The notes: generated by a model from the sequence alone, not told the origin. Positions 8,611-18,071 are shown, counted from the stretch's first letter. The stretch: DNA of 64,000 nt from Pontimonas salivibrio (GCF_002950575.1 NZ_CP026923.1:620001-684000), one strand, 5' to 3'. A program made the numbers and translations.

Positions 8611-9921
8611 GTGAAAATCGCAGGGTCCGTTTTGGACGTTATTGGCCACACACCTCTCATTCAACTGGGGCCCTTGGTGAAAGGTCTCACCGACGCCACC
8701 GTCGTCGCCAAAGTCGAATACTTCAACCCCGGCGGGTCCTCCAAAGACCGCCTTGCGGTGGGCATGATTGATGCGGCCGAAAAGGCGGGTCTGTTGAAAC
8801 CCGGGGGAACCATTGTGGAGCCCACCAGTGGAAACACCGGAGTGGGTTTGGCTCTGGTCGCCCAACAGCGCGGCTACCACTGCGTGTTTGTCTGCCCCGA
8901 CAAAGTCAGCGCCGATAAGCGCAAAGTGTTGGAAGCCTACGGAGCGAGAGTTGTCGTGACCCCCACCAACGTGGAACCCGATGACCCCGAATCGTATTAC
9001 TCGGTCAGTGATCGGTTGGCCAGGGAAATTCCTGGTGGGTTCAAACCCAACCAGTATGCAAACCCTGCTGGGCCAGAGGCGCACTACCGCACGACGGGCC
9101 CCGAGATTTGGGAAGACACTGACGGGACCGTGACCCACTTTGTTGCCGGTGTGGGCACGGGGGGAACCATTAGTGGCACCGGAAAGTATTTAAAAGAGGT
9201 CTCAGGTGGAAGTGTCCGGGTCATCGGAGCAGACCCCTATGGCAGTGTCTACGCCGAAAAAGGCCCCGCAAGGCCCTACTTCGTGGAAGGCGTGGGGGAA
9301 GATTTCTGGCCCGAAGCCTACGACCCCTCCATTCCGGATGAGATCATCACTGTCAGTGACGCCGAAGCGTTTTCGATGACGAGGCGTTTGGCGCGTGAAG
9401 AAGGCCTGCTGGTCGGGGGCTCCTGCGGTATGGCGATGGTGGCCGGACTCGAAGTGGCAAAGAAAGCATCCGCGGGTGACCTCATTGTGGTGCTACTTCC
9501 AGACAGCGGCCGCGGCTACTTACAAAAGATTTTCGACGACGGTTGGATGACCCACAACGGGTTCCTTGCGCCCGAAGGAGTGGCAACCACCTGGGGGAGC
9601 CGGATTTCTGGGTTGACACCTGCCGTGCTCACCAGCCATAAAGACGACGAGGCCTCGAGCCGCGCAAAACTCCTTCAAGACTCCGGTCGGAGTGTGGGTG
9701 TGGTGACTCACGCATCCCCTCCGCTTCAGCCCGGTGAAATGAGGGGGTGGTTCCACCTGGACGACCCTGCAGAAGTGCGAACGGCAGATCGCTTAGTCAC
9801 TGTCGGCGCTGCAGAAGAGTTTGACCCCCACGCCCTTGACGGTGTGGATGGCGTTGTGGTGATGGATCAAGGACAGGTTGTCGCGGTTGCGGCATCTGAG
9901 GAAATAGTGGGGCAGGTCTGA
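8611..9921 (+). CDS. cystathionine beta-synthase (PLP-dependent)
   Basis: This 436-aa fold-type II PLP enzyme condenses serine (or O-acetylserine) with homocysteine. The PLP lysine is K45 in GGSSKDR. The substrate loop TSGNTG follows near residue 72, and the glycine-rich phosphate loop GTGGTISGTG near residue 180. The last 115 residues lie where CBS-domain pairs sit in actinobacterial homologues but match them poorly. The GTG start at 8611 has a strong GGGGAGG site. The stop overlaps the next gene (TGATG), so both transsulfuration enzymes are coupled. Confidence 0.88.
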   Translation: MKIAGSVLDVIGHTPLIQLGPLVKGLTDATVVAKVEYFNPGGSSKDRLAVGMIDAAEKAGLLKPGGTIVEPTSGNTGVGLALVAQQRGYHCVFVCPDKVSADKRKVLEAYGARVVVTPTNVEPDDPESYYSVSDRLAREIPGGFKPNQYANPAGPEAHYRTTGPEIWEDTDGTVTHFVAGVGTGGTISGTGKYLKEVSGGSVRVIGADPYGSVYAEKGPARPYFVEGVGEDFWPEAYDPSIPDEIITVSDAEAFSMTRRLAREEGLLVGGSCGMAMVAGLEVAKKASAGDLIVVLLPDSGRGYLQKIFDDGWMTHNGFLAPEGVATTWGSRISGLTPAVLTSHKDDEASSRAKLLQDSGRSVGVVTHASPPLQPGEMRGWFHLDDPAEVRTADRLVTVGAAEEFDPHALDGVDGVVVMDQGQVVAVAASEEIVGQV

Positions 9922-11093
9922 TGACGAAAAACACACACAGTGGTGACGGTGCCGGATTTGCGACCCGAGCCATTCACGCCGGCCAAGAACCTGACCCGTT
10001 GACGGGTGCCGTGGTCCCACCGGTGGTGATGGCATCGACTTTCACCCAAGACGGTGTTGGCAACCTTCGCGGTGGTTACGAATATGCCAGGGCGGCAAAC
10101 CCCACCAGGGATGCCCTACAAACCCAACTGGCCTCCCTAGAGGGCGCCACCCACGCGTTTTCGTTCGCCTCAGGGCTTGCCGCCGAAGATGCGCTGATGC
10201 GCTCGGTATTAGCACCCGGTGACACCGTGTTGATGGGTAACGATGTGTATGGCGGAACCCACCGGCTCGCGAGCAAAATCTTTGGCCCCTGGGGGGTCAC
10301 CGTGGTGACCACGGAAATGACCGACCTTGAGGGTGTCGCGGCGGCGATTGCGGCGAATCAGCCCACGGTGGTCTGGTTAGAAACACCGAGTAATCCCTTC
10401 ATGAAAGTGTCCGATATTGCCGCCGTGTCAGAGTTGGTGGGTGACGCCCTGCTGGTGGTGGATAACACTTTTGCGACCCCTTATTTGCAGCGCCCCCTCG
10501 AACACGGTGCACACGTGGTGGTCCACTCGACCACCAAATATCTCGGCGGCCACTCGGACGTTGTCGGTGGTGCCGTCATCACGAACAACGATGAGCTCGC
10601 CGAAAAGGTGGGCTTCCATCAATTCGCCGCCGGAGCGATTAGTGCTCCAATGGAAGCGTGGCTCACCACCAGGGGTATTAAGACCCTTCCGGTTCGGATG
10701 GATCGCCACTGCCACAACGCCCAAATCCTCGCTGAAGCCCTCGACGCTGATCCTCGAGTGGAGCAGGTGTTCTACCCGGGCCTGCCTTCTCACGCCGGGC
10801 ATGACATTGCACGAACACAGATGTCGGGTTTTGGCGGAATGCTCTCGATGCGTTTTCCCACCGGCGCTCAAGCGCAAGCGTTTGTTGAATCCACCGAAGT
10901 GTTCACCCTCGCGGAGAGCCTTGGTGGGGTGGAATCGTTGGTGAACTATCCGGCAAAAATGACCCACATGTCCGTGAAGGGCACTGAGTTGGAAGTGCCG
11001 GATACGATTGTGCGCCTCTCCGTCGGGATTGAAGACATCGACGACCTGCTGGCCGATGTGATGCAGGCCCTCGAGCGAGCAGGAAAGTACTAG
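9921..11093 (+). CDS. cystathionine gamma-synthase / gamma-lyase
   Basis: The 390-aa protein is a Cys/Met-metabolism PLP enzyme. It has the N-terminal TRAIHAGQEPDP, the YARAANPTR loop, and the Schiff-base lysine in STTKYLGGHSD near residue 205. The C-terminal VRLSVGIED is standard. Sequence alone does not separate gamma-synthase (MetB) from gamma-lyase. Being downstream of cystathionine beta-synthase, a lyase completing homocysteine-to-cysteine flux is at least as likely. It ends 10 bp before a convergent gene. Confidence 0.88.
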   Translation: MTKNTHSGDGAGFATRAIHAGQEPDPLTGAVVPPVVMASTFTQDGVGNLRGGYEYARAANPTRDALQTQLASLEGATHAFSFASGLAAEDALMRSVLAPGDTVLMGNDVYGGTHRLASKIFGPWGVTVVTTEMTDLEGVAAAIAANQPTVVWLETPSNPFMKVSDIAAVSELVGDALLVVDNTFATPYLQRPLEHGAHVVVHSTTKYLGGHSDVVGGAVITNNDELAEKVGFHQFAAGAISAPMEAWLTTRGIKTLPVRMDRHCHNAQILAEALDADPRVEQVFYPGLPSHAGHDIARTQMSGFGGMLSMRFPTGAQAQAFVESTEVFTLAESLGGVESLVNYPAKMTHMSVKGTELEVPDTIVRLSVGIEDIDDLLADVMQALERAGKY

Positions 11094-11103
11094 CAGGCAG
11101 GCA

Positions 11104-11736
11104 CTACAGGTGCGGTGGGGCATTAAGTGCAAGAAGCGACGCCCGACCCCTGAGGTCGTTGAGGGTTTTTGGAGCGGGCAGTTCGACCGTTGTGAGGGCT
11201 CCGTTGATGAATTTGGGGAAGATCCTTCGGTAGTTGTCCAGAGCGATTCCCAGGAATTCACACAATATGATCCGGCCCAGGGTTGAATGAATGACGAAGA
11301 CAATTGTGTTGACGCTCTGGTCCCTCACCGCATCGAACACATGTGGCAGTGCGCGCTCAAGCGCCTCTTCTCCCGACTCACCACCCGGGAAACGTGAAGA
11401 AGCAGGGTGGGCCTCAAACGCTTGACGTTCTCGTGGGAATTGCTCGCTCATTTCGGCTGCGGTGAGACCTTCTCCCGATCCAAAATCCACTTCTCTCAGT
11501 CCGGGCTCAGTAGTGAGCGGCAGCTGAGCGGCCTGAGCCAGGGGTTCTGCCGTGAGGCGAGCTCTGCTGAGATCTGAAGACAAAATCCGATCAATGCCAG
11601 CGGTTTTTGCCCAGCCGACAAGTTCAATGCTCTGTTGGACCCCCCTCGCGGTGAGGGGGACGTCGGTGTGTCCGGCGTAGCGGTTTTCGGCGTGCCACAC
11701 GGTTTCACCGTGGCGAATGATGTGGATGATGGTCAA
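11104..11736 (-). CDS. histidine phosphatase superfamily protein (PGAM-like)
   Basis: This 210-aa protein begins LTIIHIIRHGETVWH, with the catalytic RHGE motif. LSSDLSRARLTAEP and the second His (FVIHSTLG) follow. I chose a TTG start at 11736 because it overlaps the upstream kinase stop as TTGA and has GAGGGAGA before it. Within a sugar-kinase operon it may dephosphorylate a sugar phosphate, but this superfamily is broad. It is the last gene of the leftward sugar operon. Confidence 0.82.
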   Translation of the reverse strand: MTIIHIIRHGETVWHAENRYAGHTDVPLTARGVQQSIELVGWAKTAGIDRILSSDLSRARLTAEPLAQAAQLPLTTEPGLREVDFGSGEGLTAAEMSEQFPRERQAFEAHPASSRFPGGESGEEALERALPHVFDAVRDQSVNTIVFVIHSTLGRIILCEFLGIALDNYRRIFPKFINGALTTVELPAPKTLNDLRGRASLLALNAPPHL

Positions 11737-13232
11737 CGCGTATTCTCCCTCGCAAACTGAGCTAATGCGGTCCCGATCCATCCCCGACGGTCCAACTCGT
11801 CAATGAGGAGGAGATATTTGGGTTGTAGAACGTCCTGCAGGGTGAGATCAGGTGTCACGGTGTCTTCGAGGTTCACCATCTCCTCGACGATGTGGCCGAA
11901 GTCTTCGCTGCTGCGAGCCTCGACTCCTGCCCTGGCCAGAATGGCCATGCCGACCGATCCTTCACTGTTTCGGGGTATGCGCACTTCACGCGATAGTGCA
12001 GTGGCGCGCAACTGCCGCCACGTGGGGTTTGTTGAACCGCCACCAGTAAAGCTCAGGGCACCATTGACCGGGTAACCCGCGTGCTCAACGGCGTCAAACG
12101 CCAGCCGTTCGATGAGTGCCACCCCGAGAGCAATTTCCATAAAACGACCCTGAGGGTCGGTGGGTGTGGTGTCCTTACCAAGGGTGAACCCCGTGGCCTC
12201 GGCGCTTACAAAGGGAAATCTCTCGCCCGTGCCGATGAGCGGGTAGCTCACGGCAGTGTCCTTCAGCTTTTCAGGGATTATCTGAAGATCGTGTGGGGTC
12301 GCTCCAGAAAGTTCCTCCGTGATTGCTCGGGCCCCAATGTTTGATGCTCCGCCTGGCCACCAACCAGAGCCGAAAGGAGCCAGGTGGCAATAAATTGCGC
12401 CGGTGGGGTCTTCTTGACGTGTGGCGCTGGAGCCTTTGAGGACCAACGTGGTGCCGAGCACTGAATTCCAACTACCCGGAGCGACCGCTCCCGCGGCAAT
12501 TTGTGCGGCAGACCCATCCGTCATTCCCGCGACAATCGGGGTGCCGACAGCCAACCCGGTGCCCTCGGCAGCCATAGCTCCCACCACTCCGATGACTGTC
12601 CCCGGTTCGACGACTGTGTTCACGCTGGAGGCCGGAATTCCTAATGCCGAAAAAACTTCCTCGGGCCAACGCCCATGATCGAGATCGAATCCTGATTTCA
12701 ACGTGTGGCTGGTATCACTGGCTACCGGCTTCCCCGCAAGTCGCCACGAGATGACATCTGCTTGGGTGAGGAAGATTTCCGAGCTACTCAAAGGGTTGGT
12801 GTGTTGCCGCCAGACCATCGCTGGTAGGGCCCAAGAGTCCTGCATGAGGTAACCCAGCCTGGACCATACTTCACGGCCGACGACGTTCACCTCTTCGGTG
12901 AAATCCGCTGCCCTCCGGTCGTCGTACATAATCGCCGGAGTAGTCACGGTCCCATCGTGTCGGTGAGCGACAACCAGAGTGCCGGAGGTGGCACAGGTGG
13001 CGATTCCTCCGACCGGGTGGCCAGCGGGTAAGGCGCTGACGACTTCACGCAGGCACGCGGCGGTCGCAGACCACCAGTCCTCTGCCGATTGTTCGTGGTG
13101 GGCGCCATTTCGCATACTGCTCAAGGGCTTTGTGGCGTGGGCGAGAGGTGCTCCATCGGAATCGATTGCGGAAACCTTGACACTTTGCGTACCGAGGTCG
13201 ATTCCAATCCACGCCGTGGCATCAGACACCAT
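11733..13232 (-). CDS. FGGY-family carbohydrate kinase (xylulokinase-like)
   Basis: The 499-aa protein has both FGGY domains. The N-terminal ATPase strand is WIGIDLGTQSVKVSAID, followed by LGTTLVLKG-type loops and the C-terminal FTGGGSTNPTWRQL adenosine motif. It starts at ATG 13232, overlapping the end of the upstream kinase gene; an ATG at 13247 is possible. Two FGGY kinases of different sequence in one operon suggest two related sugars or polyols, or two steps. The substrate cannot be read from sequence. Confidence 0.85.
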   Translation of the reverse strand: MVSDATAWIGIDLGTQSVKVSAIDSDGAPLAHATKPLSSMRNGAHHEQSAEDWWSATAACLREVVSALPAGHPVGGIATCATSGTLVVAHRHDGTVTTPAIMYDDRRAADFTEEVNVVGREVWSRLGYLMQDSWALPAMVWRQHTNPLSSSEIFLTQADVISWRLAGKPVASDTSHTLKSGFDLDHGRWPEEVFSALGIPASSVNTVVEPGTVIGVVGAMAAEGTGLAVGTPIVAGMTDGSAAQIAAGAVAPGSWNSVLGTTLVLKGSSATRQEDPTGAIYCHLAPFGSGWWPGGASNIGARAITEELSGATPHDLQIIPEKLKDTAVSYPLIGTGERFPFVSAEATGFTLGKDTTPTDPQGRFMEIALGVALIERLAFDAVEHAGYPVNGALSFTGGGSTNPTWRQLRATALSREVRIPRNSEGSVGMAILARAGVEARSSEDFGHIVEEMVNLEDTVTPDLTLQDVLQPKYLLLIDELDRRGWIGTALAQFARENTR

Positions 13233-14703
13233 GAGCCCCCCGCTCATGACTCCACAGCGGCGAAACTGCCTTTCGCAGAGTGGTGAAAAGCTCGAAACGT
13301 GTGTTGTGGATCTCACGGTGGGCCGGCGCAGGGCTAAAGCTGGCGCCTCCAGACACCAGGCGCTTAGTGGCCTGAGAAACGCTGATATCGGTGCCTACGG
13401 CCACAGAGAAGTAAATTTGCGCCCCCTTCGCACCCACCTGGGCATCGCGACTTCTGACCGTCGTCACACCGGTGACATCGGCAAGGGTTTGAGCCCACAG
13501 GTCGCTCGCGGCTGCGCCACCCGCGAGACCCAGCCGGGATGGTGTGACGTGGGTTGCCTCCAAGGATTCGCGGACGACGTAACTGAGGGACTCAATGAGC
13601 GACCGTGCAATGTCGGCTCGTGTGTGGGTGTCGTGTAGTCCAAAGAGCAGCCCAGATGCCTGCGGGTCAAAAAACGGAGCGCGCTCGCCCGCGGGGGAAA
13701 GATAGGGCAACCACAGCAGCCCCCTTGCGCCGACCGGTGATTCCTCGGCAAGGGCAGTCAGTTCGGGAACAGTGTCAACCTGCACGATGTTCGAGAGCCA
13801 CGTCAGAGTATTTGCGCCCGTGATCGTGGGAAAGGCGCGGAGCACTTGGCTATCGCCCACCCCGAGCAGGTTGAGGCCGGTGTGAACGCCATCTAGTTGG
13901 GGCGTGTGGGTGATGATCCCTGGACAAATCGTGGTGCCCAAGATGGCGAACGCGTCGCCCTGATGTGCGGCGCCTGCGCCAGCTGCTGTGGCAACGATGT
14001 CGTAAGGAGCCATCACGACCGGTGTCGCTTCGGCAAGCTTCCACTGGTCGGCCAGGCGAGAATCGATGGGTAGAGCAGTGTTGTCTAAGACGGGCGGGAT
14101 GAGGTGCTTCCAGTCAGTTAGTTCATACAATTCGCACAGTGCGTCGGAAATCTCGCCTGAGTTGATATCGAGCCATGGAGCACTGGCTTCGGAAGGATGC
14201 TGACCGATTACGCCCGTTAACTTGTAGAGAATCCAGCTTCCGCAGGTGAGCACTGCCCGCGCCGATGCGAGGGACTGTGGTTCGTGATGAACTAGCCACC
14301 TCATGATGGCGTTGGGCAAGCCAAGTGACGACAAGGAACCGTTGAGTGCCCATGCTGACTCAAGGCGCCCATCCGCGCTGAGTGGCTGCATCACGTCGGC
14401 CGCTCTACCGTCGTTCCAGAGGATGGCCGGTCGAATGGGGGCGCCTTTGGCATCAATCAACCACGCACCGTCCCCTTGTGCGGTGACCGCAATTCCCGTG
14501 ATTTCGCCACGTTGTGTGGAAATCACCTCCAGGCATGCCTGTTCGACGCTGTCCCACACCTCGAGCATGTGCTGTTCGGACCAATCGGGGTGTGGCGAAT
14601 GCACCGTGGTCGCTCGAGTGGCAATAGCTAACTCTTCACCGTCATCCGAGAAGAGGACAGCTTTAATGAGGGTGGTGCCCGCGTCAATGCAGAGAGTGGC
14701 CAC
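13222..14703 (-). CDS. FGGY-family carbohydrate kinase (second paralogue)
   Basis: The 493-aa protein starts LCIDAGTTLIKAVLFSDDG and carries the C-terminal LGLAGGAAASDLWAQTLAD motif of FGGY kinases. It is only distantly similar to its neighbour, so this is not a recent duplication. It is translationally coupled to the next kinase gene (11-bp overlap) and lies 14 bp after the hydroxyacid dehydrogenase. It probably phosphorylates a pentulose, a polyol or a sugar acid imported by the divergent ABC transporter. Confidence 0.84.
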   Translation of the reverse strand: MATLCIDAGTTLIKAVLFSDDGEELAIATRATTVHSPHPDWSEQHMLEVWDSVEQACLEVISTQRGEITGIAVTAQGDGAWLIDAKGAPIRPAILWNDGRAADVMQPLSADGRLESAWALNGSLSSLGLPNAIMRWLVHHEPQSLASARAVLTCGSWILYKLTGVIGQHPSEASAPWLDINSGEISDALCELYELTDWKHLIPPVLDNTALPIDSRLADQWKLAEATPVVMAPYDIVATAAGAGAAHQGDAFAILGTTICPGIITHTPQLDGVHTGLNLLGVGDSQVLRAFPTITGANTLTWLSNIVQVDTVPELTALAEESPVGARGLLWLPYLSPAGERAPFFDPQASGLLFGLHDTHTRADIARSLIESLSYVVRESLEATHVTPSRLGLAGGAAASDLWAQTLADVTGVTTVRSRDAQVGAKGAQIYFSVAVGTDISVSQATKRLVSGGASFSPAPAHREIHNTRFELFTTLRKAVSPLWSHERGAHGV

Positions 14704-14717
14704 CTGCGTCTCCTTGT

Positions 14718-15770
14718 CTAGGAGGTCAAACTGAGCTGAGCGAGTACTTCGGGGTTGGCAACGTGCTCGGGTGATTGACCTGCAATAAACCTAGCCACGT
14801 CGGTGGCAAGAATGGAGGCTGCGCGCTCGGCGGTTTGTTGGGTGGCGCCCGCTAAATGCGGTGTGAGCAATACGTTGTCACGGCCGAGTAGGGGCCACGA
14901 GAGGGGCGGGGGTTCTTCGTCAAAGACATCGAGGGCCACCGCGCCTAATTGGCCACTATCCAGAAGCGCCGGCAACGCAGAGTAGTCGAGTAGGCCACCT
15001 CGGGCTGTGTTGACGAGGACAGATCCGCCCGGCAACAACGAGAGAGTGGAGGCGTTTAGCATGTGGGCTGATTCTTCACTGAGTCGCGCGTGCACGGTCA
15101 CTACCCGTGACGACGACAACAGAGTTTCCAGGTCGACGAGGGTAACTCCTTCTGGCGGCACCGTGGAGCCGTCAAGATAGGGATCAAAAACGAGTACCTT
15201 CGCACCGAACGCGAGAACCATGTCGGTCACCAGGCGCCCGATAGCTCCAAAGCCGATTACTCCCACAGTGTTGCCTGCCAGCTCCATACCGGCGTGTGAA
15301 TAGCTGTAAAACTCTCCTCGCCAGGTTCCTCGGTGGAGGGCTGTGTTGCCGTCCCCGATTTTCCTCATCGCGGCCAGCATCATGCCGACACTGAATTCTG
15401 CAGCAGCCTGGGCATTTCTCCCTGGCGCGAAGGACACCACCACTCCCGCGTCGGTGGCAGCGGCAAGATCAACGTTTACGGGCCCTCCACGACACACGGA
15501 CACTAGACGCAAATCCGGGCTTGAATCGAATACGGCGCGGGTGAAGGGCGCCAACTGCGTCATAGCAATTTCTGCACCCTGCACAGCAGCGATGGTGTCG
15601 TCTTCGCCTCCGCTGGCTTCGTGCACAGCACCCACCGAACCAAACGGCACTTGCGGCCAGGGAAGAGTGGTGTGCTGGAAGGAAAGGTCAGACAGCGCAT
15701 GTCGGGCGAGAGCGTCCTCGAACAGTTGGGGTAGAACGAAGTTGTCACCCACTGCGGCGATCCGGACCAT
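14718..15770 (-). CDS. D-isomer-specific 2-hydroxyacid dehydrogenase
   Basis: This 350-aa protein of the PGDH/CtBP family has a flanking N-terminal domain, the NAD-binding motif VGVIGFGAIG near residue 170, and VNTARGGLLD. The active-site acid and His are in DEEPP and LLTPHLAGAT. It probably oxidises or reduces a hydroxy-acid made from the sugar handled by this operon. It is the first gene of the leftward operon (14718 back to 11104), about 135 bp from the DeoR gene. Confidence 0.85.
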   Translation of the reverse strand: MVRIAAVGDNFVLPQLFEDALARHALSDLSFQHTTLPWPQVPFGSVGAVHEASGGEDDTIAAVQGAEIAMTQLAPFTRAVFDSSPDLRLVSVCRGGPVNVDLAAATDAGVVVSFAPGRNAQAAAEFSVGMMLAAMRKIGDGNTALHRGTWRGEFYSYSHAGMELAGNTVGVIGFGAIGRLVTDMVLAFGAKVLVFDPYLDGSTVPPEGVTLVDLETLLSSSRVVTVHARLSEESAHMLNASTLSLLPGGSVLVNTARGGLLDYSALPALLDSGQLGAVALDVFDEEPPPLSWPLLGRDNVLLTPHLAGATQQTAERAASILATDVARFIAGQSPEHVANPEVLAQLSLTS

Positions 15771-15843
15771 TTTTTCCTACTATCTGTTCACGTGGTGGTG
15801 GAGTGCGAGGCGTAGACGCCACTCAGGAACTCACGAGCTCAAC

Positions 15844-15854
15844 TATAACACTTC
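15844..15854 (+). promoter_or_regulatory. candidate DeoR operator half, dehydrogenase side
   Basis: TATAACACTTC lies in the gap between the DeoR gene and the dehydrogenase operon. A close match, TATAACATTTC, occurs in front of the ABC importer (16752-16762). Two copies flanking a DeoR-type regulator, each upstream of genes it should control, suggest its binding site. Inference from position and similarity. Confidence 0.4.
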
Positions 15855-15904
15855 AAATGGTAAAAATACCATGCAAGTTGCCCTGGTCTATCAGGTCAAT
15901 GCGC

Positions 15905-16690
15905 TCAGGCGAAGTGCAACAAGACGTTTTCCGGGAGCTCCGTGAACATTGATCGGGGGACGTCATCGCTCAAAATGACGTCGGTGAAAGCTGCCAGCGG
16001 GACAAACTGATGCAGAGAGGTTCTTCCCACCTTGCTTGAGTCCATCATCAGGACCTTTCGCGTGCCGGCGTCGAGCATTGCGCGCTTCATCAGCACCAAG
16101 TCCTCTTCTTGGTGGTAGGTCATGTGCCCATCCATCGTGGAGGTGGATTGAAACACAATGTCGACCGCATAGGAGTCGAGACCGGTGAGGTGGGGTGAGC
16201 CGACAAACGAGTTGTGGGTCTTCGAGTATGTCCCGCCTATGGCAATCACTCGAATTTCAGGCTCTTCAACAAGGACATCAATGGCGTCTCGATAGTTTGT
16301 TAACACTGTGAGCGGTGCTTTGCTGGGCAGAAGTTTGGCCAGTTCGAGGACTGTTGTTGAGTCATCGAGCAAGATAGACATCCCCGGCTCAATCAACTCG
16401 ACGGCTGTCATCGCCAGTGCCTTTTTGACTTGAGCGTTACGCTGCTTTCGAAAATCGGAACTCGACTCGAACATGCTCGTGGGAAGCGCAGATACGCCCC
16501 CGTGGAATTTTCTCACCAAGCCCCGGGAGGCAAGTTCATCGAGATCACGGTGAACCGTCATCAGGCTCCGGCCGGTGACCTCCGTCAGAGTGGCGGCGCT
16601 TGCCTGACCGTGTTCCAGCACGTAATCCAAAATTACCCGACGCCGTTCGTCGCGTTCACGATTGGATGATGATTGGGTTTCTGTAGACAT
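15905..16690 (-). CDS. DeoR-family transcriptional regulator
   Basis: The 261-aa protein has the N-terminal DeoR helix-turn-helix (RRRVILDYVLEHGQASAATL and the RSLMTVHRDLDELASRGLVRKFHGG recognition part). A DeoRC sensor domain (ILLDDSTTVLELA, VIAIGGTY) binds a phosphorylated sugar. It lies between the catabolic operon and the ABC importer and probably represses both until the inducing sugar phosphate accumulates. Start ATG 16690. Confidence 0.9.
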   Translation of the reverse strand: MSTETQSSSNRERDERRRVILDYVLEHGQASAATLTEVTGRSLMTVHRDLDELASRGLVRKFHGGVSALPTSMFESSSDFRKQRNAQVKKALAMTAVELIEPGMSILLDDSTTVLELAKLLPSKAPLTVLTNYRDAIDVLVEEPEIRVIAIGGTYSKTHNSFVGSPHLTGLDSYAVDIVFQSTSTMDGHMTYHQEEDLVLMKRAMLDAGTRKVLMMDSSKVGRTSLHQFVPLAAFTDVILSDDVPRSMFTELPENVLLHFA

Positions 16691-16751
16691 CGTGGACGTC
16701 CCTCCCCGAGTATGACGACTACAACATTGTGTCGTATTCGGAGCCTCAATT

Positions 16752-16767
16752 TATAACATTTCCGTTA
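16752..16767 (+). promoter_or_regulatory. candidate DeoR operator, importer side
   Basis: TATAACATTTCCGTTA contains the inverted pair TAAC/GTTA and resembles the site at 15844. It is followed by TTGCTA near 16795 and TATTCT near 16811, which could be the importer promoter, with the coding start at 16884. A repressor bound here would control the ABC operon. Confidence 0.4.
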
Positions 16768-16883
16768 TTAAACTCTCATACTACTTGCTAAAATTACCGC
16801 GCTGTGTGGTATTCTCACTCACGATATGTCAGTCCGGGCATATTGCCACCATTCCCGCACCGGGAATTCGGAAAGGAAACTCA

Positions 16884-18017
16884 ATGTCAACACTGTCCAA
16901 GAGGCTCGTTGCCTTGGCCGGGGTCATTACGCTCGCGGGAACGCTGGGTGCTTGTGCCTCCGAGCCGGCTGCAGACTCCGGAAGTGCCGATGAGGGCACT
17001 TCGGCTGAAACAGAAACTGAAGAAGCTGGTGGTTCGGAAGAACTTTCCGGCACTATCGCGTTCTTGATGCCAGACCTGGCGTCAACACGATATGAGGAGC
17101 AGGATGCACCTCTGTTTACGGCAGCAGTTGCTGAACTGTGCCCCAACTGTGAGGTGCTGTATCAGAATGCTGACGCCGATCCTGCAGCGCAGCAGGCTCA
17201 AGCAGACTCCGCAATCACCCAGGGCGCAGAAGTAATCGTTATTTCGTCGGTAGACACCGCCGCTGCGGCGTCCATCGTAGAAAGCGCTCAGTCCCAGGGT
17301 GTTGCCGTGGTCACCTACGACCGCCCCATCACCACCAAGCCAGCCGACTTCTACGTCTCCTTCGATAACTACTGGATTGGTGAGAACATCGGAATCTCGC
17401 TGATCGAGAAGCTCGAAGCGGATGGTGCATCACCAGACGATGGTGGAATCCTCGTCGTCGGTGGGTCGCCCACTGATGACGCAGCCGGACTGATCTTCGA
17501 CGGTCAAAAGGCCGCTGTTGATGCAAGCGACTTCAGCGTTCTCGCAGAGTTCCGCACCCCCGAATGGGACCCCGCAAAGGCCCAGGACTGGGTAGCGGGT
17601 CAGATCACGCAGTTTGGTGACCAGATCCTCGGTGTGATCGCCGCCAATGATGGAACCGGTGGTGGCTCTGTTGCCGCCCTCAAGGCAGCTGGCGTGAGCC
17701 CGCTTCCCCCCGTGACGGGTAACGATGCCGAAGTTGCGGCCATTCAGCGCGTGATTGCTGGAGACCAGTACAACACCATTTCGAAGCCGATCAGCATTGT
17801 GGCCTCGGCCGCGGCTGAAGTTGCTGTGGGAATTCTGAGCGGAGAAACTCCGACCCCAGACACCACACTGTTTGACACTCCCTCCAAGCTCTACGTCCCC
17901 ACTGTGGTGACTCAGGAGAATGTCAAAGAGGCAATCTTCGACAGTGGTATCTACACCGCTGACCAGGTCTGCACCGATGAGTATGCAGATGCCTGTGCAG
18001 CATTGGGTATTAGCTAA
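16884..18017 (+). CDS. sugar ABC transporter substrate-binding lipoprotein (XylF-like)
   Basis: The 377-aa protein starts at ATG 16884 with a GGAAAGG site. It has a lipoprotein signal peptide (LAGTLGAC) and an acidic Glu/Ser/Thr linker, then a periplasmic-binding-protein type 1 fold of the xylose/ribose class (IAFLMPDLASTRYEEQD, VIAANDGTGGG, VTGNDAEVAAIQRV). XylF-like proteins bind aldopentoses or related sugars. A strong terminator-like hairpin after the gene may raise its expression above the ATPase and permease. Confidence 0.9.
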   Translation: MSTLSKRLVALAGVITLAGTLGACASEPAADSGSADEGTSAETETEEAGGSEELSGTIAFLMPDLASTRYEEQDAPLFTAAVAELCPNCEVLYQNADADPAAQQAQADSAITQGAEVIVISSVDTAAAASIVESAQSQGVAVVTYDRPITTKPADFYVSFDNYWIGENIGISLIEKLEADGASPDDGGILVVGGSPTDDAAGLIFDGQKAAVDASDFSVLAEFRTPEWDPAKAQDWVAGQITQFGDQILGVIAANDGTGGGSVAALKAAGVSPLPPVTGNDAEVAAIQRVIAGDQYNTISKPISIVASAAAEVAVGILSGETPTPDTTLFDTPSKLYVPTVVTQENVKEAIFDSGIYTADQVCTDEYADACAALGIS

Positions 18018-18040
18018 TGGGATAGATTTCCGATTAGCGT

Positions 18041-18071
18041 GTGGGGCCCGGGTTATTGACCCGGGCCCCAC
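18041..18071 (+). terminator. perfect 13-bp stem-loop within the ABC operon
   Basis: GTGGGGCCCGGGT and its exact complement flank the 5-nt loop TATTG. Its position between the binding-protein gene and the ATPase gene fits partial termination or 3'-end protection, which keeps binding protein in excess. No T-run follows, so a stabilising or attenuating role is more likely than full termination. Confidence 0.7.
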
